Shown here: one piece after another, positions 29,461 to 39,806 of the stretch
Layout: each line of letters starts with the position of its first letter
Position numbering within the stretch: position 1 is the first letter of the stretch
Assembly (NCBI RefSeq): GCF_963678635.1
Contig: NC_087062.1
Coordinates: 93,225,845 to 93,285,844 of the forward strand
Direction: 5' to 3'
DNA from: Symsagittifera roscoffensis
Taxonomy: Eukaryota; Xenacoelomorpha; Acoela; Convolutidae
DNA length: 60,000 nucleotides
Translations under genes and position numbers: made by a program
The notes under the pieces: model-generated
Databases searched by the model: none
Told to the model about the DNA's origin: nothing
The model's input: only the letters and a program-made list of their open reading frames with translations

Positions 29461-30710
29461 TCTTGTTAAATGCTCCATGTTTAGAGGTTTGTCCCATTGA
29501 GGTCCATTACTCCAGGCAAGCTGAAGTGATTGTCGTAGTCGAATTGTCAGTGGCATCGTAATTCCAAGCGGGTCAAAGATTGAAGAAGCAAACTTCAATA
29601 GTTTGCGCTGCGTTAAGTCCTTCTTTTCAATGGCGTGAAACTTCTTTGCTTCCACAAGAAAGACGTCCGTGTCTGGTTTCCATTTCACTCCAAGAACTCT
29701 TTCGAGGAGTCGTTCCTTCTTGGTGAGGCTGTCGCTGTTTTCCAAGTGGTTCTCGTTGACTGTTGCGACGAATTGTTGAGAGTTTGAGGTCCATTTTGTG
29801 AGGTTGAAACCTCCAAGGCTGAACATCTTTTGAAGGTCGTTCATTAACTGTGTCGCTTCCGTCGGTGTTGAAACGGCTTTGTATAGGTCGTCCATGTATA
29901 TGTTGCGTTTTGTGATTTGCTCCAAGGCTGGATATTTGTCGGCATTGTCCTTCGCACATTGTCGAGTGGCGTAGCAGGCAACACATGGTGAGTCGGTAGC
30001 TCCGAAGATGTGGCGGGTGTATTGGAAAGTTGCGGGTTGGCCCGTGTTGTCCTTCCACAGAAATCTCAAATACGGCTGGGCTCACGAAGACCTGCATGAA
30101 CATTGCTTCAATGTCGGCAGAAATAGCGATTTGGTCCTCGCGAAATCGCATAACGATTCCAGTAAGGTTTGTGAGGAGGTCTGGTCCAGTTAGTAGGTTG
30201 CTGTTGAGTGATACTCCTTTGTAGATGCTCGATGCATTAAGGACTCGGCGTACCTTGTCAGGTTTATTGATGTTTGTCACTGGATGATGAGGAAGGTACC
30301 ATTTTCCGGTTGAGTCATCATGGGAATCATCAACTTTGACTATGAAACCTTTCTGCAAGTCGGTGTCGATGGTCTCCTGATCGTTCTGTGCCATCTCGGT
30401 GTTTCTCTTCAGTCGTTGGAGAAGGCTGTCGAGCTGCTTCTTGGCAAGCCATCTATTGTTTGGCAGTTGTTGTCCACGTTTCCAAAGCATTCCAACTTCG
30501 TAGTTTCCATTGGGCAAGCGGGTTGTTGAAGATTCCAAGATGCGGAGAGCTTCCTTGTCGTCTGTTGAGAGGCTGCGTTGGTCAGATGAAATCCATTCGG
30601 CCTCCATTTTCATCCATTCAGCTACGTGGCGAAACAGTGTATCGTCTGTCGTGAAGTTGATTGTGTTGATGTCGTTGGGTGTCGCTGCATTGTCTCGTCC
30701 ACAGAGAGAC
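29452..30710 (-). pseudogene. BEL/Pao reverse transcriptase
   Basis: The first frame (30613-30080) holds KWYLPHHPVTNINKPDKVRR and NASSIYKGVSLNSNLLTGPD, then IAISADIEAMFMQVFVSP (motif A with catalytic Asp). A one-base shift near 30070 moves to the frame 30069-29452, which carries FGATDSPCVACYA (motif B) and the catalytic YMDD at 29887-29898. It then passes into the connection SSIFDPLGITMPLTIRLRQS. Apart from the frame change the domain is well kept. It would copy the element RNA into DNA. Confidence 0.8.
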
Positions 30711-30719
30711 TATCCAAGT

Positions 30720-31140
30720 GGCGTTTTCCATCCAATAGGCACATTTTGTTTTGAATGGATTACTTCTGAAGGTGTCACGAGTTCGGCGAAATCGCATCCA
30801 ATGATGATTCCGATTTCTTTCGAGGGCAGTGTGGCTATCCCAATGTGTTGAAGTGGCTCGTTCCTTTGGCAGATGGAGTTGACGAGTTCAGGGTTGAATT
30901 GGGAAAAGTTCCAATCCCTTATGACGTCGATGTCCTTTAGTTGAAATGGCTGCTTTTGCTGGTTGTAGGGTCCAATCGCGATCGTAATCTTTGTAGAAGC
31001 TGTGTCTAATGATGTCAGTGATTGGTTTAGCTGGATGGTGTCGTCTAATTGCAGATCTGGTTTGAGTTAAAGGGCGATTGATGATTTAAGCAATGTCAGT
31101 TTGCTTCCACAATCAAGCATTGCATAGGCATGAACTCTGT
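30720..31140 (-). pseudogene. BEL/Pao aspartic protease with D-C-G active site, frameshifted
   Basis: The - strand frame at 31140-31080 reads VHAYAMLDCGSKLTLLKSS; the active-site triplet is Asp-Cys-Gly (gene positions 31103-31114) where Asp-Ser/Thr-Gly is expected. A TAA follows at about 31070, after which another frame carries the rest: LNQSLTSLDTASTKITIAIG, IDVIRDWN and IGIIIGCDFAELV. A stop near 30710 separates it from RT. It would process the element polyprotein. Confidence 0.6.
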
Positions 31141-32839
31141 TTGCCATGAGAAATCGTTATTGGCAGGGTCGGATTGTGGCGAATCGATTTCCTTCTGCTT
31201 ATGCTGGTGCTGCAGTTGGTGGTGTCGTCATGTTGTCTGGAGTTCCGGTTGGCTGTCTCCCTCTGTGTCGTCGAGTTGTAGGTGGTGCTGTTGTTGTTGT
31301 GCAGAAGTGTGTGGTGTTTCTTACTGCATCCGTCCGTCCGACAGGTTTGCGTTGATTGACAGTCGGCGAACTTGTGGGGGCTGAGGCAGTTGAAACATAG
31401 TTGTAGGTCCCTGGCATGCTGTAATCTGTCCTTTGGGTTCATTGCGATGAAGTGTTGGCATTTTCCAAGGTACTGGCAATTGCGTTTCTCCGGGCAAAAA
31501 TCTGGTCGTTGATCCTTTTGTCCAGACTTATGTTGCTGCTGGCTGCGTTGCTGGTTCCGGTTGTTCTGATTGGCGCGGTGATCCGATGGTCCATGTTGGT
31601 GGGTGTGACCGTTGGATGATGATCCTTGAGTGTTGCTGCTGTTGTAGTTTCTGGTGTTGTTGTTGTTGCTGTAGCTCGACAAATCGCTACATGCTTCGGC
31701 GTAGATGTTGAACCAATTGGTGAGGTGGATGAGTGATGGTTGTCTGATGTTGCATTGCAGATTGTATCTATTCCATTCTAGTCGGCAAGGGGTAGGCAGT
31801 TTTGACAAAACTGTTTGGACATTTGTCGTAGAGTGTAGGTCGTGCTGGAATCCAAGTGTCGTGATAGTATCGACCATTGTCTGTAGGAAGTTGGCAAGGT
31901 CCTTGTAGCTTCTGGTATGTCGTAGATTGGGGCCGCTGATGTCGTCGAGTTGTCGAAGGAAGGATGTAACTATCTTCGTCGGGTTACTAAAGTCGTTTTC
32001 CAGTCGCTGAAGGGCTGCGTCATACATTGCTCCATTGCATCCATATCCTCGGATGAGAGATTTGGCATCTCCGGATACAAGTTTCTTCAGATGTGTCATC
32101 TTTTCCGAGTTTGTCATATCGGTGCTGTTGATGGTTGCGTTGAACAGTCCTATCCAATCTAACCATTGTTCAGGTTCTCCGTCGAATATGAATGGTTTGA
32201 CAATGGGCACTGATTTCCTGAATGTCTTCGAGATCGTCTGATGATGGTTGTGGTCTGTCGGTGCTGTTCCAAGGTTGGTCGGAATCGGAAAATAAGTCGG
32301 CTGGTTCTGATGTGCTGCATGTTGATGTGCTGCATGTTGATGGACTGCATGTTGATGAGGGGGAGGTCGGTTGATATTTGGGTGAGTTGTTCCTGTTGGT
32401 CCCTGCAGCCTGCATGAGTGAAGGCTGTTGTTGATGATGTCGGCATGTTCGTAGAGTTGTATGCTGTCGTGGTTCCCAGAAATCCTTCCTGGTACGATCG
32501 TATGGCAGGTTGTGTACATTGGTGAGTCAGGGTCGGCTGGCTGGAGGTCCAATTTGTTGCTGTTCGTTGATCTCCTTGGTTTGTTGGCAGTAGTGCTGGT
32601 TGTGCTGGTATCGGTACTCCGTTGATGTTTGTGATACCCTTAGCTGTCGTCTGGTGTCCACTGAACACGTTGGTGGGAGGATGATTGGTTGAATTCTGAT
32701 TTCCAATCGTCAAGATGGGTCTAAAGGCGCTATTCGGATTATGTGTCCTCTGTTGCTGACTTGGAGGCTGGTATAGTCCATGTGGGGGGCTAGCTGTCTG
32801 GGGAGCAAGAATTGGGTGTGTGATTTGCTGTCCAATCAT
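31113..32839 (-). pseudogene. BEL/Pao Gag core and zinc knuckle
   Basis: The main frame (32552-31113, 479 codons) contains the Gag core from about residue 117: VKPFIFDGEPEQWLDWIGLF, then MTHLKKLVSGDAKSLIRGY. A CCHC knuckle follows with Cys386, Cys389, His393 and Cys398, then a CRTDGCSKKHHTLLH motif at 404-418. The stretch before residue 110 has a short HQHAA tandem repeat (about nt 32317-32360); upstream coding probably runs in the frame of 32839-32159 and switches near 32250. The region between core and knuckle is Asn/Gln-rich. The knuckle binds element RNA. Confidence 0.75.
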
Positions 32840-32857
32840 TTGACTCTGAGCTGCTTT

Positions 32858-33803
32858 TTAAGTTGCTGTCGGAAGAAATATTGGCGCTGAAACATTTCTT
32901 TGTTGGGTTGCTGGTGCGTTCATCTGCTGATTGAAAACTTGGATTCGAGTTCCAGGGTTGGAGTGCGGTGACGTTTCATGAAGTTGAGCTTCTGAGTTCG
33001 GTCTTTGTCCCATTGTTGCTGTCAATTGCTGATTGTCGATTTGGAGTTGAGTTCCATTGTTCAATTCTATAGTCGTTCCTTGAAGTTGAGCTTCTGGGTG
33101 GTTCGGCTGAAGGTTTGAACTTTGTGACAAGTCGGCGTTCGGCTGCTGCAATGAGAGGTTTGACTGAGGATGGAGGTGAGTTCCATGGGCAGTTTGAGTT
33201 CCAAGAGTTTCTGTTTATTGTTGATGAATGCGATGATCCAAGGTATTGGCGTCGCTGTTAGATCCGGGGCGAAGTAGGAGTCCTGAATTGTCCTGGGCGG
33301 ATTTTGATCTGTGGTTTGAAGTAGCGTTTAAGATTGCTGGCAATCCTGAAAATTGTGGCAAATCGTCCGAGGTGTCCTGGTCGATGATGACGTTTTGTGT
33401 AGTGGTACTACGGATTAAACTTTCGTCGAAGGGGAAGATTTTCTAAGGCTTGTCGTATTATTGAAGGCGTCGAGACGTTGCTGGCTACTCGTGATGAGTT
33501 TAAAGAAGACGTGGCAGTGTTGTTGAGGGTACGCTCGTATCGTTTTGATCGTAGTTGGATCGTTCGGTACAAAACTTTCAAAGTTTTCAATCGTTCAATG
33601 ATTGAGTCTTGCTGGTCCGTTCCGGTGCGTATTATCTTGACTGCTTCGTTATTGGCATCGTCAAGCAAGCTCTTCATTTCCGTTAAGAAATCGTTTATGA
33701 TCTGTACTTCGTCGGAATCGCTTATGGCTTGGTTAATTGCTTTTCCTAAAATTTCTACGTCTGTTTCTATGACTTTAAAAACAGCATCATAGGTTGAATT
33801 CAT
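32858..33803 (-). pseudogene. BEL/Pao Gag N-terminal region
   Basis: The frame from 33803 to 33408 encodes 131 residues, mostly helical (VQIINDFLTEMKSLLDDANN), starting at ATG 33803. The next open frame (33151-32858) is Gln/Asn-rich and ends at TAA (32858-32860), after which the same frame reopens. The frame change near 33400 and the TAA are lesions or recoding sites. The region would form the N-terminal part of the particle protein. Confidence 0.6.
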
Positions 33804-34064
33804 TTTTAATTGAATATGTCTCCTAAACTTAATTCACGTTTTGACGTGTCAGACAAAATGTAAAATGGCTAATATGTAATTCCTTTGATTACATGGAACC
33901 CTCGCAATTGTATTGTAACAAAAAAAATGATTTTGAGTTTTTTTTTTCTTTGGAACTTACAATCCAAAAAAAAGAGTAAACAATATGATTGGTTAGTATA
34001 AGGATGGGTTCGTTGATTTTTCCAACAAAAAAAAACCTTGGTTTCGGTTTCTTTGTTTTAAAAA

Positions 34065-34077
34065 CTATTGGGCGCCA
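34065..34077 (-). promoter_or_regulatory. tRNA primer-binding site
   Basis: On the - strand, one base inside the 5' LTR, the sequence reads TGGCGCCCAATAG. A primer-binding site begins TGG, complementary to the CCA end of a tRNA. The first eight bases fit a tRNA ending GGGCGCCA, as in lysine tRNAs, with divergence after that. Confidence 0.6.
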
Positions 34078-34078
34078 A

Positions 34079-34267
34079 TGACAATGTCAATACTTTTGGG
34101 TGATTCAGATTCCAATTTCAAATCGTAGTTTAGTTGTTGCTTTTAAATGATTTCTTTTTTGATTTTTGAGTTTTGAGTCTTTCAATTTACTAATTTGGCG
34201 GCATATTTATGTCGAAAATGTGGCAAAATTAGGTTCGGCAAAGAATAAAGTTCAAATGTCGTAGACA
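34079..34267 (-). repeat. 5' LTR of the BEL/Pao element
   Basis: 189 bp, TGACAATGTC ... GTCGTAGACA on the + strand. GGCGC follows at 34268-34272. Confidence 0.95.
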
Positions 34268-34379
34268 GGCGCCTTTCGACCAATAAAGGCGCCTTTAGAA
34301 AAATTTTAGGGTCCTTCACCAAATATTGATATCTCAAAATAGTACAAAGGGGGACCCTAAATCCGCTACTGAATGTGAG

Positions 34380-35564
34380 GAGGTGCCGATGACTGACGAA
34401 GGATAAAACTCATCTGCACATAATGGATTTGGATAAATTGTTGAAAGTGTCGGTAATGCAAAGTTTGCGAGCTATCACCTTGAATCGCGGAGAGCTACCA
34501 CGTAATTTCTTGATACTCAGAGAAGATTGTTCGAAATGTGATAAAAGACGTCAGCGAGGGTATTTGACCCATAGCAACTTGAATGACATTAGTTATACTT
34601 GCTGAGGTGAAGACAATTTTGTCCAGCCGGGGGTTCATGCCTAAGAAGCGAGAAGTAACGACATCTCGGAAATATGGATTGGTCGAAGACCACATGTCAA
34701 AGAAAATATGGGTCTATAGGGTTTCCAGCCAAAATATCGAAAAGATTTTTTGTAATTAAGAGCCTGAGTGCTTCAAATTAAACATTGAGGCTTTCAGTCA
34801 GGGTAGCTCTGCTCATTTGCTGTAGTTTGGTTTTAAAAATTGTCCTTGAAATTAGGGTTTTTAGAGATCAAAACCTGAATTTCCGTTTAATTTTATCAAC
34901 TCGTATATTTGACTAGTTCAAGTTGGTAAAAAACACGTAGAATTGTAGTATATGGAGTCGACCAGTCGTGAATAGAGATTTTTCTTTTATTTTGTCGTTG
35001 GAAAATTTCCAGGGCTTTCAGGTCGGTTGTCTGATCTCTCTATATATGTTTGAAAACTTTATTCCTAGTTTTTTTTGCGAAGTTGATTGGCCACGAACTC
35101 TGGGTGGATTTCTCCCAAATTTCAAAGTTTTCATGCCTGAATTGACTGAACATCAATTTGAATTTTCGGTACTAATTTTTAATTTTTTTTCGTAAATGGG
35201 CGTTTGTCGCACAAATAAGGCAAAAGAAATCTGACGACATATCCCTATGATTGAACGCTGGCTTCAATTGGTCTTTTTTGAGCGTGATCTTTTAGCAAGC
35301 GTTATCAAATCGGAATATAAACTTTTTTCGAGTAACAAATTAATCGACAGAATCACTTGGTATCTTGTTTTATAATGAATTCAATTTTCTACGCGTCTCT
35401 GGAACACTTGGTCTGGAGCCACTAAATATGCCTAGGACCGCTATGGTCCTGGTTTCGAATCTGATCAGGACCTATTAAGTTATAGAGAGAACTTAACTTC
35501 ACCACTGGTGGCAGAACAAATTTGCGCAATTCGTTTTTGTGTAGCTCATAAACATTCTAGAAAC
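34380..35564. other. Stretch without an assigned gene
   Basis: A short + frame at 34423-34605 (MDLDKLLKVSVMQSLRAITL) has coding-like composition but I recognise nothing. A tRNA-like B-box (GGTTTCGAATCTG, about 35450-35462) lies in an AT-rich repeat near 35395-35550 whose tail, GGCAGAACAAA, recurs near 44530. Confidence 0.35.
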
Positions 35565-36002
35565 CATTAGTAAGAGTAATGAACGTAGTTAGTACTCTTA
35601 TATAGGTCTTGCTGATTTTTTTCTCAGGAAAAAGTTTTTAAAATTGTTCACGCTCATTTTTGATTTTTAGCGGTTTGACTTTTGATTTCTGTTTAAGTTC
35701 AGTGCATTTCTATTGTTCAAAGGCAAACTCGACTATCGATCAGTAAAATTGTAAAGGTCACGAAAATGTGATCGACTTCTAATTTCGAATATTGAAATTA
35801 ATTATCAGATTTCCCTGCGAAATAAAAGTTTCTCAAATTGGATTAGTTTTAACAAAAAAAGTGTCCATCATAAATTGTTCTACCAATTCAAAAAGCTTTA
35901 CCATCTATTTTTTCTTCAAATTTCAAAAGTTGAAGGTTTTTGAAAAAACAAGTCGTTTTTTTTTCAGATTCATAACTTTTATTGCTCTTTTCCAACTGTC
36001 AG
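35565..36002 (+). repeat. AT-rich interspersed repeat 'family A', 5' part (copy split by the 2A element)
   Basis: Shares the order: TCTTATATAGGTCTTG, CGGTTTGACTTTTGATTTC, GGCAAACTC, CACGAAAA(C/T)GTGATCGAC, AGATTTCCC(A/T)GCGAA and CTCTTTTCCAACTGTC with at least seven other copies in the window. The copy continues after the inserted element at 39807. Confidence 0.7.
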
Positions 36003-36016
36003 GAAAAGAGCAATAA
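35979..36016. repeat. Perfect 15-bp inverted repeat at the 5' junction of the 2A element
   Basis: TTATTGCTCTTTTCC (35979-35993) and GGAAAAGAGCAATAA (36002-36016) with an 8-nt loop. The left arm belongs to the family A target; the right arm lies just inside the element. Confidence 0.9.
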
Positions 36017-36284
36017 GTCCTTCGCGCCTAATTGTTGTGATAAACTTATTAAATAGTTTGAGATGGGTATGTGCTGGTGATCACCTGGCTGGACGTTGCA
36101 CACTTCCTGACCTGCCCAAAGTGGACCACTGGTCTTCAGGTAGCGTGCCATCCACGATCTGGTCTGGACCCCGCACTGGAATTCTGGTCTCCTGGTGTGG
36201 AACCCGTAGCCCGATCTTGACTCTGGCTCTCCCCTTCTGCCTTCGTTATCTCTACGTCTGGGTGAGACCCCTCCTACGTTAGGC

Positions 36285-39200
36285 ATGCAATTGTTTGCCT
36301 CTTTCTTCTCGACCGTGTTTCTGGTTTTAGCTTTCAACCGTGTGCAGAACGGTCACACCCCTGTTGGATCTACTCAAATGCTGCTGCTGGCTCGCGAGAA
36401 ACCTGATCCACAATCACGACAAGAACTGCGGTCACGCAAGTTTAAACTCAACTCAAAGCTGTCGTTTTATAACATTTCTATGCTCCTTCTTTTATGCGCT
36501 GGTGATATTGAAAGTAATCCTGGCCCGGCTGTCGACCCTACTCAGTTGTTCAGATTTGTTAACGCCGCGGAGATCTTAGTCGGGTCGTCTGTGGCCATCT
36601 CGGACCTAACCTCCGGTATCTATGATGCTTCTATCCTCAAAGTTGACAACGATCGCTTCTTTGCTCACTTTCGTGGTTGGAATAAAAGCTATGACTCCTG
36701 GGTCAACCTTGATCAAATTTTCCGGCTCCCTGATGGTTATGTTCCGATAGGCCGGAATTCTCGCGGTCCTATTTGCCTTCTCCCGCCTCCTGTCTCCAGT
36801 CCTATCTCTGTCGCTTTAACGAGTTCTCCTTCTCGGGATGCTCCTGTTAGCTCTGGCCTCTCTCAAGGGATGTCAAGTATGACGATCTCGGCTGAGCTCG
36901 CCGAAAGCGCTGTGCCGGATCTTTCTGACGTCATGTCTTCCAGAGTTGACACTGTCCGGTTCGTTCCGATTTCTCTTCGTAACGAGTGGTCTGAGGTTGT
37001 TGGTCACGCCCTTGACAACTGCGCCACCGCTCCGGACAATCTGAAAAACTGGACTCGGTTGCTCATGCTCCCCAAATGTATCTTGAAAGCCCCTCGCCGC
37101 GGAGGCAAGTCTCACGCCGCTAATAACTGCAGAGACATTCGCCAAAGAATCAAGTCCTGGAAGGAGGGCAATATTTCGGACCTCTGGTCTAACGCTACCA
37201 AAGGACCTAAAGAGCGAACGAAGAAAAACAGCAAACCTTCTCCTGACTTTAATGTCCGCAGAGCCAAAGAGCTAGCAGGCCTCGGTCAGTTCGGCAGAGC
37301 AGCTAAAGCCCTGTGTTCCGATGGCCTCGTGTCCAAAAGTGACGAGTCGCTTAAGGACCTTCGCAGTCTTCATCCTTCCGCTGACCCTCCTGTCTTTTCT
37401 GGCCGGGATGAATCCCCTCTTGCCTACCAATTCGAATCTGAGTTCGTTCATAAGTCTCTCAAAAGTTTCCCGAGCGGCACTGCTGCCGGTCCTTCGCGCT
37501 GGTTTCCTGAGCACTTTGTTCACGCCGTTGAGTGCCCCACTCCTCAGACTGCTGCCAGAACGTTAGAGTCTCTCAACAGGGTTGTTAATATCCTCGCTGC
37601 CGGGCAAGCCCCTTCTAGTCTCTCTCCGTGGCTGTGCAGTGCGAATCTCTTTGCCACCGCTAAACCCAAGGGTGGTGTCCGGCCTATTGCGGTCGGCGAA
37701 GTGCTCCGAAGGCTCACTGCTAAATGCCTTGCTAAAGCCGCCAACGCTGAAGCTCGTGATTTTCTGTGTCCTCACCAGCTTGGAGTCGCTACCAGCGGTG
37801 GCTCGGAAGCCATCGTCCACGCTACTAAAATGACAGTCAAAAAGTGCTCGGAACATGGTCACCAAGGCGTCTTAACAGTGGATTTTGAGAACGCTTTCAA
37901 CACGCTAGACCGCACCGAGATCCTCCTTCAAGTTCGCAACCGTCTTCCCGGCCTCTCCGCCTTTGTTGAGTTTACCTACGGTCACCACAGTCATCTGCTG
38001 TTCGAGGATGTCATTCTCAACAGCGAGAAAGGAGTTCAACAGGGGGATCCGCTAGGGCCTCTCATTTTTGCGGTCACCCTGCACTCTCTAGTCGAATCTC
38101 TCAAGTCGGAAGTCCCCGGTCTACCCTCAACTGCTGGTACCTTGATGATGGGATTTGTGCCGGCGACGAAGACTCCTTGCTCAAGGCTCTCGAACTCATC
38201 ACTTCCAACGGCTTGCATCTCGGCCTCAAAGTCAAGCACAGTAAGTGTGAGTTGTGGGCCCCTGTGGAGTTCTCCTCCATCCCCGTCTCTATCCCGAGAG
38301 CAGCGTCTAATGGCTTCGAGCTTCTTGGCGCCCCCATTGGTGATACTGAGTTCTCAGTTAAAGTCCTGGACAAACGCATCTCGAAGGCCACCAAATGTCT
38401 TGAAAAGTTACCTCTTCTTGATGACCCCCAGCTCTCACTTGGCATCACTCGCACTTGCCTTGCTGCTCCCAAGCTGACGTACTCTCTTCGCACTCAGCCG
38501 CCCTCTCAGCCTGTCGCAGCTTCCCTGCAAGTTTTTGATGAACTCCTCCGCGATGCTCTTTCTGTCATAGTTGGCTCACCTGTTCCTGATCTTGCCTGGT
38601 CCCAGTCTTCCCTGCCTATCAAAGATGGCGGACTTGGCGTCCGGCAAGCTCGCGACCAACACATCCCTGCCTTCCTAGGGTCTTCGTGTCAGTCAGCTCA
38701 TTTGGTATCGTTTCTTACCGAATGCGACATCACTGATACGCCGGAGTTCCTGCGTGCATCGAACGACTTCCGTGAACAGTCTGGAAGCGTTAACACTCCC
38801 GGTTTTACTCAAGAAGCTTTCCAAGAGAAACTCGATAAGGCCACCTACAACGCTTTCTTCTCGTCTCTTCCCGATTCCCGCTAGCAAGCTCGTCTTCAGT
38901 CGCTCTCTCTGCCTTACGCCGGCGCTTGGCTTATCGCAGTCCCCATTAAAGGTCTTGGCCTGCACCTGCTACCTGCTGAGTTCCAAGCTGCTGTCAGATA
39001 CCGCCTTGGTCTTCCTGTGTTCGCGTCTGCTCGTAGGTGCCCCGCGTGTCCGTCTGGCATTCTGGACGTCCTCGGGGACCACGCTGTCGCTTGTGGGGGG
39101 AGTGGTGGCCGGATCTCCCGTCACGACAGACTACGGGACATTATTTTCAATGCTACCTCGGCTGCCTCTTTAGCCCCCATCAAGGAGCAACGGAACCTCA

Positions 39201-39604
39201 TCCCTGGAGAACGGTCCAAACCCGGCGATATTTTTATCCCTACTTGGAGCGCTGGTCGCCCAGCTGCTTTCGACGTCACCGTGACATCCCCGCTGCAGTT
39301 ATCTCTTCTCTCTCGTGCGGCGGAGACCCCCGGGGCGTCCCTGGAAGTTGCTGAGGACCGCAAATTTTCGAAACACGAGAAAAACTGTGAGGAACAAGGA
39401 ATCAGTTTTTTCCCGTTAGCAGTCGAAACGCTCGGGGGTTGGTCCGCTTTAGCTATCAAAACCCTCAAGTCAGTTGCTATCCTCGCTGATGCCAGACGTT
39501 CTGGTTCACGTGACGCTCGTGTTGCCCCAGTTCGCCTTCTCCAGAGCCTCTCAGTGTGCCTCATGAGAGGAAACGCCACTATGATTGTCAGCCGGGCCAT
39601 CTAG
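36285..39604 (+). pseudogene. 2A - chromo-barrel - RT - zinc finger - endonuclease polyprotein (frameshift and stop)
   Basis: Starts at ATG 36285. Residues 1-20 are hydrophobic and signal-peptide-like. Residues 73-81 are a 2A peptide (GDIESNPGP). Residues about 110-150 resemble an MRG15/MSL3-type chromo barrel (Tudor knot): ILKVDNDRFFAHFRGWNK then SYDSWVNLDQIFRLPDGY. RT follows: ATAKPKGGVRPIAVGEVLRR, motif A LTVDFENAFNTLDR (about nt 37872-37913), motif B GVQQGDPLGPLIFAV. Between about 38110 and 38130 the frame changes, and the catalytic YLDD (38138-38149) is in the new frame. A TAG at 38882-38884 interrupts the C-terminal part. The rest shows a Cys-Cys-His-Cys finger (39038-39094) and KPGDIFIPTW...AAFDVTVTSP (about 39217-39294), like a PD-(D/E)xK nuclease. 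It ends at TAG 39604. Confidence 0.75.
36501..36527 (+). other. 2A ribosome-skipping peptide coding site
   Basis: Encodes GDIESNPGP, fitting the D-(V/I)-E-x-N-P-G-P consensus. During translation the bond between the last Gly and Pro (codon 36525-36527) is not formed, so an 80-residue N-terminal peptide would be released from the RT polyprotein. A Leu-rich stretch (SMLLLLCA) precedes it, as is common for 2A. Confidence 0.9.
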
Positions 39605-39806
39605 TCTTGTGCAGTTTATTACGTTTTTTGCATTCCCTTTTTTTTTGCATTCCCAATTCTGGTGCTCCTTTGTTCCTTTGCTGTTAGCGCATTCCCCCTC
39701 TCTTTTCAATCCTCAATGATTCATCCCACATTTGTTGTTTTTTTGTATTTGTAAGCAATTTTTATTTTTATTTTTATTAGGCCCTATTTCTGAATAAAAT
39801 TTGACC

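Larger units (their letters stand above)
27080..34267 (-). mobile_element. BEL/Pao LTR retrotransposon, complete but with broken ORFs
   Basis: Two 189-bp direct repeats with TG...CA ends flank a 6.8-kb interior that encodes, on the - strand, Gag, protease, RT, RNase H and integrase. The 5-bp target duplication GGCGC is at 27075-27079 and 34268-34272. The LTRs differ at one base (TGACAATGGCA against TGACAATGTCA), so the insertion is young. Yet the coding region carries several stops and frame changes. Confidence 0.95.
26869..34371. mobile_element. hAT-like MITE, split by a BEL/Pao insertion
   Basis: The left end is CAGGCGTGGATCTA at 26869 and the right end is AAATCCGCTACTG ending at 34371. 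An identical 8-bp AATGTGAG flanks both (26861-26868 and 34372-34379), the target duplication length of hAT elements. Removing the BEL/Pao element (27080-34267 plus one GGCGC copy) leaves roughly 310 bp related to the complete copy at 57655-58067. Confidence 0.85.
36003..39806 (+). mobile_element. Full-length non-LTR retrotransposon with 2A peptide, chromo-barrel-like domain, RT and restriction-like endonuclease
   Basis: The 3.8-kb element interrupts a family A repeat and is flanked by GTCAG (35998-36002 and 39807-39811). It is GC-rich compared with its surroundings. The 3' end has TTTCTGAATAAAATTTGACC and no poly(A) tail. One ORF of about 1,100 codons is broken by a frameshift at the RT catalytic motif and by one TAG. 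C-terminal Cys-His finger and PD-(D/E)xK-like residues place it with RT elements that use a restriction-like endonuclease (R2/R4-type), not with the APE type. Confidence 0.8.

Noticed and set aside
31130-32241. + strand Cys- and Val-rich frames
   Set aside because: Antisense to the Gag core and zinc knuckle of the BEL/Pao element.
36037-36282. 81-codon frame before the 2A ORF
   Set aside because: No ATG start, no motifs; more likely the GC-rich 5' leader of the element.
37544-39600. - strand frames opposite the 2A element
   Set aside because: Shadows of the GC-rich RT coding strand.
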